Source: Pholiota molesta
Taxonomy: Eukaryota; Basidiomycota; Agaricomycetes; Agaricales; Strophariaceae
Direction of reading: 5' to 3'
NCBI GenBank assembly: GCA_014925825.1
Contig: JACGCK010000002.1
Location: 992,001 to 1,056,000, forward strand
Length of the DNA: 64,000 nucleotides
This document shows, piece by piece, positions 21,749 to 33,223 of the stretch. The notes below the pieces were generated by a model. That model did no database searches, had not been told where the DNA came from, and saw only the letters and a program-made list of their open reading frames with translations. A program made the position numbers and the translations under genes. Position 1 is the stretch's first letter. Each line of letters opens with the position of its first letter.

Positions 21749-24574
21749 CGTTCTTCAGCTGGCAGGGAGCGCTGGCGGGTAGAGATGAAGGCAGGAGGAA
21801 AGAGGCGAGCCCTCCGGACAGGTCGGTCTTTGATCTGCTTTATTTTGTCACTTGTGTGGCTGTCTGTCTGCCGAATCAATGCGACCCTACGACACAGCCA
21901 TGAGAGAAACGCCCTGAAACAGTAATTCGCATCAATCCCCACCTCATGTGGTCCTGACGCACTTAACGAGTCAATTAAAATGAACGCGAATGCATCCCGT
22001 GCATTGCGTTCCACAAAGGGTCCGTCGAGGTCGGTGTAGGTACCATCCAGCGCCTGCACGGGTGCTTCAAGTTGGCTTAGGGGCACATGCGATTGTCCGT
22101 CGTTCCAGTCATGGGGGAATGCATGCTTCGATTTAGCGCCACATCCGCCCATTCACTTCAATGAAGTTCAATCACGATAAAGATATCTCGACGACACTCG
22201 GCTTGGTTCTGGATCTGAACCTTGGAATAGATGTCAATCAGGAGCCAATGAGCCAGTGGCCGAAGAACGGCTTGGGACCTGACAAGACAAATTTGTCAAT
22301 ATCGTTCCAGGATCCTTAAATACTTTATCGACCTACATCACACATTTCTCGTTCTCTTCCTGTCTGGGACGATTCTGTGAGCATCTTTGGAGTATCATCC
22401 TGTGAGGCTGTGAGGCTGTGAGTTGGCTGTGGTTCGTGTCAGGCCAGAGTTTTGACTGGTGCACGATGAGTCGATTGCGTTCCTGTTATCTTTCCTTACC
22501 AGCGATAATCAAAAGGCGTGCCTACGAACTTTTCATCGCACGAAAAGCAAATGCAAGAGGTCAAGCCTTCAAGCTTCAAGTACATAGGGCTTCGAGCTGA
22601 GAGGCATATTCAAAAGTTCGGCTTATTTTGGTCTTTATCGGTCCGGTCGGCGCGCGATGATCCGATTCCCACGCTGATGAACATAGGCGCCCATGAGAAG
22701 CAGAATCATGAGCAGGGATATCTAAAGACCAATTACAATGCAAGTGGGAATCCATGTTCGAAATAAATTGCTGAGATGCGGCCGCGCAGCTGGCTTTATT
22801 ATGAAGAATTGCCCAAGGATGTCCTTGCAGTAAATTTATCTCCTCTTCAGTGTGGGACTGTAAGCACAATCTTTTCAAGGTGCATTTTCCAAGCATGTCT
22901 CTTTTTTATATATAGGCGCCCGTAATTTTGCTACCCAGGGACCAGAGTCACAAGTGCGTCGCGTGTAGCTAGTCCTTCTTATACTAGTACGAATGTCGAT
23001 TGTATTTTCTCCAGATCCTCGACGATTCGGAGTAGTTAAATCTAGCACAAATAAGTATAACACTAGAGCCTTTCAGCTGATGGCTTATGTGTATGTACTA
23101 TGTATATCTGAGAGTTCGAAGGACCGCGGTAGTTTGTCAAATCTTTTTCACCAAATATGGTACTTGTGTGTGATACTAGCAACCCCATGCAAATAGATGA
23201 CTAGATGCCTTTTTCAGTGAAGCATGGTAAATCTGACTGCATGAAGGCTAGGTATCATGGCATCTCAGCATTTCCGAAACTATAAGCATTATTTGATATC
23301 GGCCTCGAGATTTAGATTGATCCTTCTCCCAAGTTATCCCAACGGAGTTTCGTCTTACGGGAACCTCCAAGCTTTCGGTAACTCCTATCAAATTGAAATG
23401 GGTAGGCAGCTATGAATCCGAGGTTCAAAGGATCGGGAGACGGTATTCATAGTCTGTCAATGCCTTGATTTTAGCAACACTATAATTCTTAAATCCCATA
23501 TCAACTCCTGGACCAAGTTGGAGGCACCTAGTTGCTGTATGCATCCCACTCAGATATCTCGCGCGGACATGAGTAATCACCGGCCGATCATCTCATTTCT
23601 GGCCGGAAGTCACATAAAAACAGAGCGCCCACCGGAATTCATGTGCCGAATCTACACGCAATTAATGTTACATGGGTTAGTACGCGTTTACAGATATTTA
23701 TTACTTATCCTTGGAAGTTGTAACAAAATATCTCCGGGAGTAGCAGACGCAACTAAAACCAGTTGCGTCGCACATTATGCGTTCTATTTTATTGCTGTAT
23801 GGATCGACAATAGATAAATGCCTTTTGCTGGTACGGGTACCGACTACTTTCCGATCAACTGTGGCCGTGGGAATTAAATTGTGGCGCAGTGGCCTTGCCG
23901 GAGCAACGCGCCGCCACACCATGTCCCAGACGCCGACGCCCAGTAAACTTGTTTCACGTAACCCATGGGCGGCGCTTACCCCGCTGAATCATCGTGATCT
24001 CACTCGTTTTTTTTCCATATATCATGAACGACTATGGTGCACTATTCACTTAGTTCCCGCATGCACCAGCAGCCCGCCTTGTCTGCAACAGCACCGGTGC
24101 GGCCGCCCATCACCGCCTCTGCTGTGTCCTTTGCTGCGCCGTAGGCCCGCAGGTTCACACCGCTATCATTTTACCATCTGATCTGGTTGCGCGCTACGCA
24201 GCGCCCGAGGTGTGAGTTTCAAGTCGCCGAGTTTTGCGAGGACGTCAAACTAGATCGCAACGCCATCAAATTCGACGCTATCCGGATCTGCCTATAGTTC
24301 CACGCCGACTCGACTTTGACGATTAATTTCCTTTCCCTCCGTCTACGACTTTGAAAGTCGAGGATGGACACGGATGCTGCCGCTCGTGGTCAAGGTGTCT
24401 TCGTGAATATGGCGGGGTTTGTCTACGCGTCTTTTGGGTTTTCATTGGTGAGCGCTTGATTGATTTTGATTGCTATATGGAAATGGCTCATGCTAAATTA
24501 AATAGAGTGTTATCGCAGCCCTACTTAACTTATTATTCTACAGCTTCAACGCTGAACACGAACACACTCTGACG
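21749..24574. other. gene-poor region of 2.8 kb
   Basis: No recognisable protein, tRNA or transposon signature on either strand. A minus-strand frame at 21745-22152 (135 codons) lacks known motifs. A short tandem repeat of a TGTGAGGC unit lies near 22400. The last part, 23900-24570, probably contains the promoter and perhaps a first exon of the next gene. I saw no clear terminal repeats or reverse-transcriptase motifs by eye. Confidence 0.45.
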
Positions 24575-25582
24575 TTGCCTCCGCGCTCCAAACCTGCCCA
24601 TCCTCCTAGACCACATGCTCGATCCCGACAGTCTATACGAAGTTTGTCGGAACACCCGATCAAGGTCCTATCTGATGTACCGGAACCATCTTCTAGTGGT
24701 CAAGGACCGCAGGCATCTCCTTCAGAGAAGAAGAGAGTGATCTTTCACCAGCATAGCCTCCCTTCTACCCCCGTGAAGATCACCCACCACACCGGAGAGA
24801 CGACTGCAATTAAGCAATTGCCAGAGCCACCTTCCAAGGGCCGGGGACCACACTGCCATGGACGCTCCCGTTCAATTCCTACCATGATGGTTGATCATTT
24901 TGACTCTACCGAACACATATCTCGGACAAGTCCTGATTCCTCCCAGGCAGAACCCCGAATGTCTGGCCCCATCGCACCCCTCCCCCAACCTCAGTCTCTC
25001 GTTTCCCCTCCCTCGGTCCAGACCACCAGCACTACCAAGTCAAATTCTATATGTTCAGCTGTGACGACCGCAAGGCCGAAGCCTCGTTTGTTCGATCCAA
25101 AGTCTTGGGGAAAGGATAAACGGCTCAAAAGATGCCAGTCGTCTCCGCAGCTGTGCAAACCGCCGGAAATGCCCTTTATCACATCCCTGTCGCATAAGTC
25201 CACTGGTAGCGATCCTGACATTGCAACCCCGCCGGCTGCTATGAAGAAGTCTAAATCGTGGAAAACCCTGCACAAGGCAAAGAGTGGTCCAATCAACGAT
25301 AGTAAGAGCCACTTCTACTATCATCAAAGATGTTCATTGACCATGATTATCTTAATAGCTTCCCCGAAGGTCGACCGAAAGTCTGAAAAGAAACGATCCC
25401 AAACACTGAGGACGCATCCGTACGAAGCGCCCTATTTTGCTCCCCCTCCAGTACCGTCATTACCAGTACATATTACATTTATATCTGATCATACCAGTTC
25501 CGAGTATTCAAGCTCAATCGACTCTTCACCAAAGTCTTCATTGGACAGAAGATCCTCTAGACTTTTCAGAGCGAAATCATAG
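24575..25582 (+). CDS. Disordered basic protein with C-terminal APYFAPPP motif
   Basis: An open frame of about 335 codons, Ser/Pro/Lys-rich and predicted disordered; no catalytic domain. Recognisable elements in order are EKKRVIFHQHSLPSTP, a Pro-rich middle, RPKPRLFDPKSWGKDKR, KKSKSWKTLHKAKSG and RTHPYEAPYFAPPPVPSLPV, then a Ser-rich end. An intron at about 25301-25361 with GTAAG/AG ends would remove a stretch that otherwise reads as hydrophobic (TMIILIASP). There is no in-frame ATG near the beginning of the frame; the start must come from an upstream exon or be hidden by a lost base near 24570. The RTxPYxAPYFAxPP motif is shared with the protein at 50595-51962. Function unknown. Confidence 0.55.
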   Translation: MPPRSKPAHPPRPHARSRQSIRSLSEHPIKVLSDVPEPSSSGQGPQASPSEKKRVIFHQHSLPSTPVKITHHTGETTAIKQLPEPPSKGRGPHCHGRSRSIPTMMVDHFDSTEHISRTSPDSSQAEPRMSGPIAPLPQPQSLVSPPSVQTTSTTKSNSICSAVTTARPKPRLFDPKSWGKDKRLKRCQSSPQLCKPPEMPFITSLSHKSTGSDPDIATPPAAMKKSKSWKTLHKAKSGPINDSKSHFYYHQRCSLTMIILIASPKVDRKSEKKRSQTLRTHPYEAPYFAPPPVPSLPVHITFISDHTSSEYSSSIDSSPKSSLDRRSSRLFRAKS

Positions 25583-26155
25583 CATTTTCTTAACCTCGGA
25601 CTCATGATTTACTATTCGTTCTTTTTTGTTCATGTTGACCCATGTACTTATATCTCTGTTAGTTTCCATTTGGTTGCCCACACTCGTTTATCTCCCGATA
25701 TCCACTTGGATTGTACAATAGCCAATGTCATGTCTTTTCGCTGTTAGCGCAGGTTAGCGCCCATGTATGACTCGTTCAAGCCGGTTACCCGGAGCATGAT
25801 CTAATCTAATCTTGGAATTATCACATCTTGTTCCGCGGCGGCTTTGTTCACACGGATATTTGCCTCCGCTGGGCGGGCCATTCTTGAGCTCGAGCTACGA
25901 CGTGCAAAAAAGAAGAGAGCCACCGAATGCATGGCTGAAGCGCTGAGCGAGACGAAAACCGGCGGAGGCGGGGAGATAGAAGGGGGCGAGCTGGGGAGTC
26001 GGCTGGCGGCCCTGGCAGACAGATCTTCGGAGACGAGATCTATTTTGGCCCCTGCAAGCCCTCGCACACACCTCTTCCCTGCACCCACAACAGACCCTCT
26101 CGCAGACCCCGCCCTCCTCCTCCATGCCGTCTCCGCCTCGGGCGCACACGTCGAC
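25583..26155. other. intergenic region / Sin3 promoter
   Basis: 5' flank of the Sin3 gene. An in-frame extension upstream to an ATG at 25844 or 25931 is open and could be translated, but its composition is not like Sin3 N-termini. Nothing else seen. Confidence 0.45.
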
Positions 26156-29100
26156 ATGAACCCCGCACCCCAAGAACAACACCACACCCAGGCCAGAGAC
26201 CGCCGACTCCGCCTCCTCTGGCCAGCAGCGCTCCCCCGAGGTTGCGCGCCCCTCAACGTCACCGACGCCCTCAGCTACCTCGATGCCGTCAAGAACCAGT
26301 TCCACGAGAGCCCAGATGTCTACAACCAGTTCCTCGACATCATGAAGGACTTCAAGAGCCAAGCGTGAGTACTCCACCTACCAGGGCGCCCCGTCATCCT
26401 GTTGAGCTATGCCACTCAATGCCTGCCTCTACACAGTATCGACACCCCGGGGGTCATCGACCGCGTCTCCCGGCTATTCACCGGGAACCCATACCTCATC
26501 CAAGGCTTCAACACCTTTCTGCCGCTGGGATACCGCATCGATATCTCTGCAGACCCCTCCGACCCAAACACCATCACAGTGACCACACCACTTGGCACGA
26601 CAACTCAGAACACGAATGGCACAATCTTGTCGACACGGCCGACCAAAGAAATCTCTGCCACCGTCCAGCCCCCCAACCCAATGCGGGCATGTACCCTATC
26701 ACGACGCCTCTCCTTCAAAACGCCCCCACCGGCCCGAATCGCGGTCCATGACCCCTTGGCACGGCCAACCCGTTTTCGAGCCACCACCATTCCTCTCTCC
26801 CGGCCCTCCTAATCTACAAACCTCTGCCGCAGCGTCCTTTCTCAACAATCTCAACGGTAACAACAACAAGAATACGGTGGAGAGACAGCCGCAGGGAGAG
26901 TTCAACCATGCCATACAATATCTCAACAACATCAAAGCGCGCTTTGCCGACGACCCCAATACCTACAAACAGTTCTTGGATATCTTGCAGACGTATCAGA
27001 AGGAGCAGAAGAACCCCCAGGACGTGCGTTGTGGATATATCTTCATTAATCAAGTAACAAACTGACCTTTCGTAGTCCCAGGTCTATGGCCAAGTTCAGT
27101 TGTTATTTAAAGATGCTCCCGATTTACTTGCAGAGTTCAAAAAGTTCTTGCCTGATGTTATCCCAGCTAGCCCTGGGCCCGGTGTAGCATCTTTTCCACC
27201 GATGGGCCCGGGTTACATTGGTGCAGGCTATGCAGCAGGGGAATCGAGCCCTCCAAATCTCCCGTCCAAGAAGCCACCGCCCTCCAAGCGTAGCAGAAAG
27301 CGGGTGCCAGAAAAAGAATCGACTCCCGTTCCGCCGCCGAAGGCGGCACCGTCTAGGGTATGTCTCCTACCTCCCGCTGCATATGATGATATGTTCTGAA
27401 AATGAGAGTATAGCAAACGAAGAAAGTCAAGCATACCCATAATCAAGACAACGAATTGCCCTCCTTTTCACCTTATGGCGGCCATTCCCCTCCGCCGAGC
27501 CATGTCTACGCTAATGGGCAGGCAGGACCGTCAAATCTTTCCCACGTGGGGCACCCCGGTCATCATGCGCAAGACTATGCTGGCAACCCGTCAGCTGGGA
27601 AGCTCCTCTTCTTCGACCGAGCAAAGAAATCTCTGGAGAACCGCGAGGTTTATGAAGAATTTTTGAAGCTTCTGAACTTGTTTTCCAGGGACGTTATTGA
27701 CGTGCAAACTCTCATCGATCGGACGCGCGTGTTTTTAGGCGATGGGGAGCTCATGGCGGAGTTTAAGGATCTCGTGGGTTACGACGATCGAGATAAAGTG
27801 GAGAAGGGGCCCCCAGGCAGTATACGAACTGGACCACCCGAACTGCCTTCGGCGCTTCCTGTAGACGATGGCGAGGGGCCTAGCTATCGACGGCTTCTTC
27901 CTAGCGTATGTCATTTCTTCATTTACCTGAATTCCGGTTTAATTAATATATTCATATATAGGAAACACGATTAGCATGTTCCGGACGGGATGAATTATGC
28001 CGTTCGGTGTTGAACGACGAGTGGGTTTCGCACCCTACCTGGGCCTCAGAAGAATCTGGCTTCGTTTCACACAAGAAGACCCCATTTGAAGAGGCTGTCC
28101 ACAAGAGCGAAGAGGAGCGACATGAGTTCCACGTGCAAATCGAGGCTCTCGTCAGAACGATAGCCGTTCTAGAACCGATCAATTCTCGAATTGACGAGAT
28201 GACGAATGAGGAGAGGTCGACGTTCAGGCTGAAGCCGGATTTCGGAGGCTCTGGGATGGCTATCTATCATCGCATCATCAAGAAGATATACGGCAGAGAT
28301 ATGGGGTTGGAAGTCATTCAGGCGCTGCAGGACTGTCCAAGTGTCGCTGTTCCGGTCGTTCTCAACCGCCTCAAGCAGAAGGACGAGGAGTGGCGGCGAG
28401 CCCAACGCGAATGGAGCCGGACATGGAAAGAAGTGGACTCCAAGAATTTCTACAAGTCGCTCGACCACCAGGGCACAAACTTCAAGCAGAACGACAAGAA
28501 GAACATCACCGCGAAATATTTCGTCGCCGACATCCAGGCGATCAAAAAGCAGCAGCTGAAGAAAATCGACAAAAAGAGCAAGCCTTTTGCACACGCTTCC
28601 GTCGGACACCAGCTGGAATATTCGTTCAAGAACACCGCGGTGTTGCAGGACACGCTCAAGATGGTGTCCTCGTTCTTGGAACATTCTCAAGCCCAATATA
28701 GCCCGCAGGAGCGCAGAGCAGTAGAAAAGTTCCTGCGGGCCTTCGTGCCAATGCTGTGCGCGTCATCCGAGGCGGAGTTTAGGGCCAGCGTGTCGGGCGA
28801 AGGAGCTGCAGGCGGCGAGGACGACGGCGCCGGCGCACACGACCACGGCGACGGCACGCCCCGCAGCGCGAGCGGCAAGCGGTCTGCGAGCGGCGGCACC
28901 CACCCTGGGGCGTCCGGGGGAATCCCGGCGAATGACCTGCGGAAAAAGCTGCTCAAGACCGCGCAAGAAAAAGCGTCCAAAAGGGAGGGGCCGGGGGGCG
29001 CTGCTTCTGGGATGGAATCCCGCGCGGCCTCACCGCTGTCTGGCCATCGATCTCCCCGTGTTCTCCGCCAGGAAGAGGATAGTTTGGAAGCGCGGGACAT

Positions 29101-30491
29101 ATGGATAAAGGAAGCCGGTGCAAAATCGGACACGGAGGGCATCGCGTCAATATCCGACAAAGACCGTCCGTTTTTTGCCAACACGACGTTTTACACCCTG
29201 CTGCGACTTCTAGAAGTAAGTTATTCTGGAGTAGTTTTCCTGCCGTCTAGCCTGTCTGCTGTGCCGTCGACCTGACTGACTGATGTTCTTTCTATGTTTG
29301 TGTTGTCAGTTGCTCTATTCTCGGTTGTTGATGTGCTACGGAATCGGTGCGCAATACGCAGCGCAGAAACACGCGCCCTTGCTGGCCAATCGCGTGGCGG
29401 TGGAATTGGGGCTGGACGATCCCAACGGGCCCGCAACGGTGCTCGCGCAGACCATGGAGCATCTCGGGACCCCCGCCGCGGAGGACACCAATGTGGTGTA
29501 CATGTATTTATTGACTGCTTGTGAGAAGCTGTTCGACAGCGAGTTGGACCAGGCTACGTTTGAGGAGCACATGCGATGGTTTTTCGGCACGAAGGTGGGT
29601 TTACTTTTAATTTCCTTCCGAAGATGTTATTTATGCCTAGAACCTTATTTATAGGCGTATACCCTGTTCACTCTGGACAAATCCATCATAGCACTCGTCA
29701 AGCAGGTGTGTAAATATTTAACAGAAGTAGAGACGCTTTTCCACGTTTCTACTTCAATTTCTGTCAGATGTCCGTCACTAACGCGATGGACACTCTAGGT
29801 GCAAACTATCCTGTCTGATAATAAGTGTCAGGAGCTATGGTCGCTATTGAAAAGCGCGCAGAACTCCAAAAATATCTCCACGCAGGATATAATAAGATAT
29901 CGCCGAGAAGCTGAACGGCACGTTGGCCAGGACGACCATTTATATCGTCTTCAATGGGTATGTGTAATTTTATCTCTGGAGCAACTTCACCGTTCATCTG
30001 ATACGACACTATTTTTGAGGTCCGGGAGTCTAGGTGCATACGTGTGTCTCTCTGCGGTCCGGATGAGCCCAGCGTGCAGACGGATGGCTCGTCGCTGAGT
30101 CGGTGGCGAGAGTACGTGAGCACATACGTGATGACGCACCCAACGGAGTGGCTACCAGAGCGCAAGAAGGCGGGGAGTCCAGTGTTTTTGCGAAGGTAAG
30201 AATTTCTATTCGGGTCATCAGAGGGGTCTTCGTCGGTTAATCTGTTTGCTACTTTTGATTGACTCTCTGCGTATTTATAGATGTGCGCGTGTGGCTACAG
30301 AGGGCACAGCCTCGGTGGTAGAAGATCACATGAAAGTCCGAATCAGTGTGCCAACGTACAAGCTAGTGTACGAGGCGGGATGCGAGGATTTGATCTGGCA
30401 CCGGTGGCCAGAGAAGGAGGTGGAGGAGCTGGCGAGTCGGGCGCGGGCGCGGGAGGAAGAACGACGCCGGATTGTAGAGAGCAGTTTTTAG
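26156..30491 (+). CDS. SIN3: Sin3 transcriptional co-repressor
   Basis: Scaffold of the Rpd3/Sin3 histone deacetylase complex in the nucleus. PAH1 begins [18 protein letters not shown] and, across an intron, continues [23 protein letters not shown]2 is [20 protein letters not shown] with [21 protein letters not shown]3 is [20 protein letters not shown]. The histone-deacetylase-interacting domain starts YRRLLPS, is spliced to [20 protein letters not shown], and includes [20 protein letters not shown] and [20 protein letters not shown]. The C-terminal Sin3a_C region spans 29310-30490 ([38 protein letters not shown]), ending in [11 protein letters not shown]. The N-terminal third has about three frame breaks (near 26190, 26250 and 26660-26750), one explained by a missing C. 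The start at 26156 is tentative. Confidence 0.92.
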
Positions 30492-30821
30492 AATTGTCCG
30501 TGTAAACAGGGTGACGAAATATAGTTCGGATATACTGGGACGACCACCCCTTGATAAACGCAGGAATGGATGTCTGTTTACGGAGGTTTGTCGCCTGGGA
30601 GAATCCTCCTTAATCCTGGATTTCCTCTGACCGTCTCCCTCCTCCCATCCCCCCTGTCCACCCCCGAAACCCACCCTCGCCGCCAGGCATATCCGCGCCC
30701 ACTTTCACCCACTTCCCCCGCAGGCGCCGCTGCGCCCCCAGCACCACTCCAAGAACATTGGCGGGGCGTGGTGTAAGATTTACTTGGCACATACACAAAC
30801 CTCAAGCCCCTTTACTGCATT
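30492..30821. other. intergenic region
   Basis: 330-bp spacer between Sin3 and the next plus-strand gene, C-rich before position 30770. Presumably holds the promoter; no element recognised. Confidence 0.5.
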
Positions 30822-32738
30822 ATGGCCAAGCCATTGCAAATCCAGCTTGCCAGTTTATCCAAACCCCGCCTTTTAAAACACCAAGACCCTCCGCCATCGT
30901 CTTATCGTTCACACCAACGTGGCCATCGTTCATCAAGACAATCGTCGCAAAAGGCTGGGCCATCTCCATCCCTCTTAACGCTTCTGGCTTCACTAGCCTC
31001 GGCTTCGACGGCATATGGCAGTCCAGCGCCCCCTTCTTTCCTCTGCCCTACACTCGAATCGGGAGATGTCGCCGACTGCGCCCTTCCCAGCCGACCGTCG
31101 ACCTCCCAGACACCTGTCACGACAGTCTCTCTTGCCGAACCCACACAAACTGTTCTACCCCGACATGTACCTGATCGATACAGCCAACAGGACGATGGAA
31201 TGTGGAGGAGAATAGATTCATACACATTATATGGGTCGACAATGCCTGCCTGTACCTCGGTAAGTAATGGGAATCCATACAGTGCAGCCCTCTCATCGCC
31301 CTTTTATGTGTAGTCCTGCTCCACACCCACGCCTGCTGTTTCCCCTATGGACGATCAAATACAAGTTGGCGATTCACCAACAGGCTCGACTACGACCTCA
31401 GCCGATTATGACATATCAACAGACCTCCCTCCAGGCTGGAAACCAATTCAAAAGGAAAGCCGGACAGCGCTCATCCTTCTCATCTCCCTCTTCTTGGCTT
31501 TGACAATAGGTACTTTCATTGCCGGGTGCATGTTTTGGCGGAAACGCAAAACAAAGGGAGCATCGCGTGATATTGAGGCAAAGGCGAACCGGAAACGAGA
31601 TAGCATCAGCGAGGCAGAGGTGATATTGGAGAAGGAGATAAAGGCGAAACAAAAATTATGGGCTAGGGCTACGGCGAGGTGGAGGTCGAATACTCGGCAT
31701 TCTGCTCGTCAACGCCGCGGAAGACGCATCAGTTCTCGGCTACCACAGGCGAATCAATCGTCTACCTCTCTTGATAACTCGCGCAGCTACCTTGCTCGGT
31801 CTTCTGCACCTCCATCCAGGGCTTCATCTCGACGATCATCTACGGCGTCTCTAAACGGTCAATTCCATAGTGAGAGTATACCCACCCCATCTCCTACGTT
31901 GCAGGAAGACGACTCAAGCACGACGTCAACAACCCCTGAAACCCCAACACGTGTATCACCGCCAGCGTACCAACATCATGGCGAGATACCGCGTATCATG
32001 GTTTCCGCGGGAGATTCATCGTCTATCAATCATTCAGGTTTGTCGACACCCGTTGGGACGGATCGTTCACGGCGGCCATCGCATTCGTCTGCATTTACAT
32101 CTTCAACCGACGCATCCCAAAACAACACGCCGATGTCTCTGCATGCTGCACATGTAGCCACCGATGACAAGGCCTTGCTTGCTCGCCTCGCTATGCTTGC
32201 AAGCGCTCCACCCGAAGACGAATCTGACACTGATCCCGGATCCTCTCCCCAAATTTCTGCACCCGAGTGGGAAGACGAACCCCTTGAAGACATCGCACCC
32301 CATCTCGTGAATTCATCCTCAAGCAACGCATTTTCACCCATGTTCCCGCCGCCCCCCCAATCACAGGAAAGATTAGCAGCTGCCGAATTCTACGATTATC
32401 TGTACGCATTCGAGGACATGACGTTATCTGATCTGGAAGCAGGACCTTCGGCACCACCGTTTGAGGAAGCCTCATCACCTCAACAGGAACTTGTACCCTC
32501 TGCACCCCCTTTGTTTGAGGATGACGATTTCGCACCGGATCCCCAGCCAAGCGCACCCGGTTGGGAATCCTCATCAGAACCCGGGAATGAACCTCAACAA
32601 CCAGATGTCTCCGCGCGAGACGGCGACCGGGTAAAGTCTAAGTCGGTTGACACAACTTCCTCGTCGACAGATCACGGTGCATCTTCAGGCCGTTCTCCAG
32701 TTAGAGACAGCATCGTGCTACCTGGATATCAACCATAG
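30822..32738 (+). CDS. Single-pass membrane protein with PPxY and PSAP tail motifs
   Basis: Two exons (30822-31259, 31314-32738) give about 620 residues. The N-terminal region includes a hydrophobic, signal-like LLTLLASLASASTAYG and a short Cys-containing, Thr/Pro-rich ectodomain. The TM segment is ALILLISLFLALTIGTFIAG (residues about 198-217), followed by a basic WRKRKTKG stop-transfer and a helical Lys/Glu-rich stretch. The long Ser-rich cytosolic tail carries SPPAYQ, a PPxY motif at 31959-31970, then three PSAP motifs: 32445-32459 and 32496-32510 (both PSAPP) and 32547-32558 (PSAPG). PPxY binds WW domains of Rsp5/Nedd4 ubiquitin ligases and PSAP binds the UEV domain of Vps23/Tsg101. That suggests a Rsp5 adaptor or ESCRT cargo; this is inference. 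The start is tentative. Confidence 0.68.
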
Positions 32739-33223
32739 CAAAGACGGTCCGTACCGTAGTCTACGGTCGCCGCTCTTTCTCCCCGAGTCCCCTTCTGTGC
32801 TGCATCGCTCGCTCTATGGTCACGCTGCCACCTCCATCTGTACATCGACATTTTTCATTGCATTCGAGGGCATACCCTATGGTACTTATATCACACTACA
32901 TATTGTTTCTTGAAATTATAATTTGCAACGTGGGCTAAAATTCCCAAGGTTGTTTCTGCCTGAAAACTATCGATTTGGCATAGAGTTCTATGAACACGTC
33001 TGTCTAAGGAGTATTCTGCCACAGACTCTGGACTGATACACGGTCGACTGGTCAACAGCAACTGGTGTTCAGGGTCCTGATAATCAAGGTCCGGACCGCA
33101 GCCACCGGCGACCATAGGGATAAGTGTACATCACGTGCGTCATTTTTTTCAAAACGCGATCGAGGAAAAGAAATTAATCCTTGGCTGCACTCATCTTACC
33201 ATTCAATCTACCCCACTATCAAC
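32739..33223. other. intergenic region
   Basis: 3' flank of the membrane-protein gene and promoter of Syo1. No coding signal or recognised regulatory motif. Confidence 0.5.

Noticed and set aside
21745..22152. 135-codon minus-strand frame upstream of the Cys-rich membrane protein
   Set aside because: Composition does not look coding, no motif, and it overlaps the first exon and promoter of the gene on the same strand.
28687..29184. 165-codon minus-strand frame within Sin3
   Set aside because: It is antisense to a GC-rich, well-supported Sin3 exon; the openness is a by-product of base composition.
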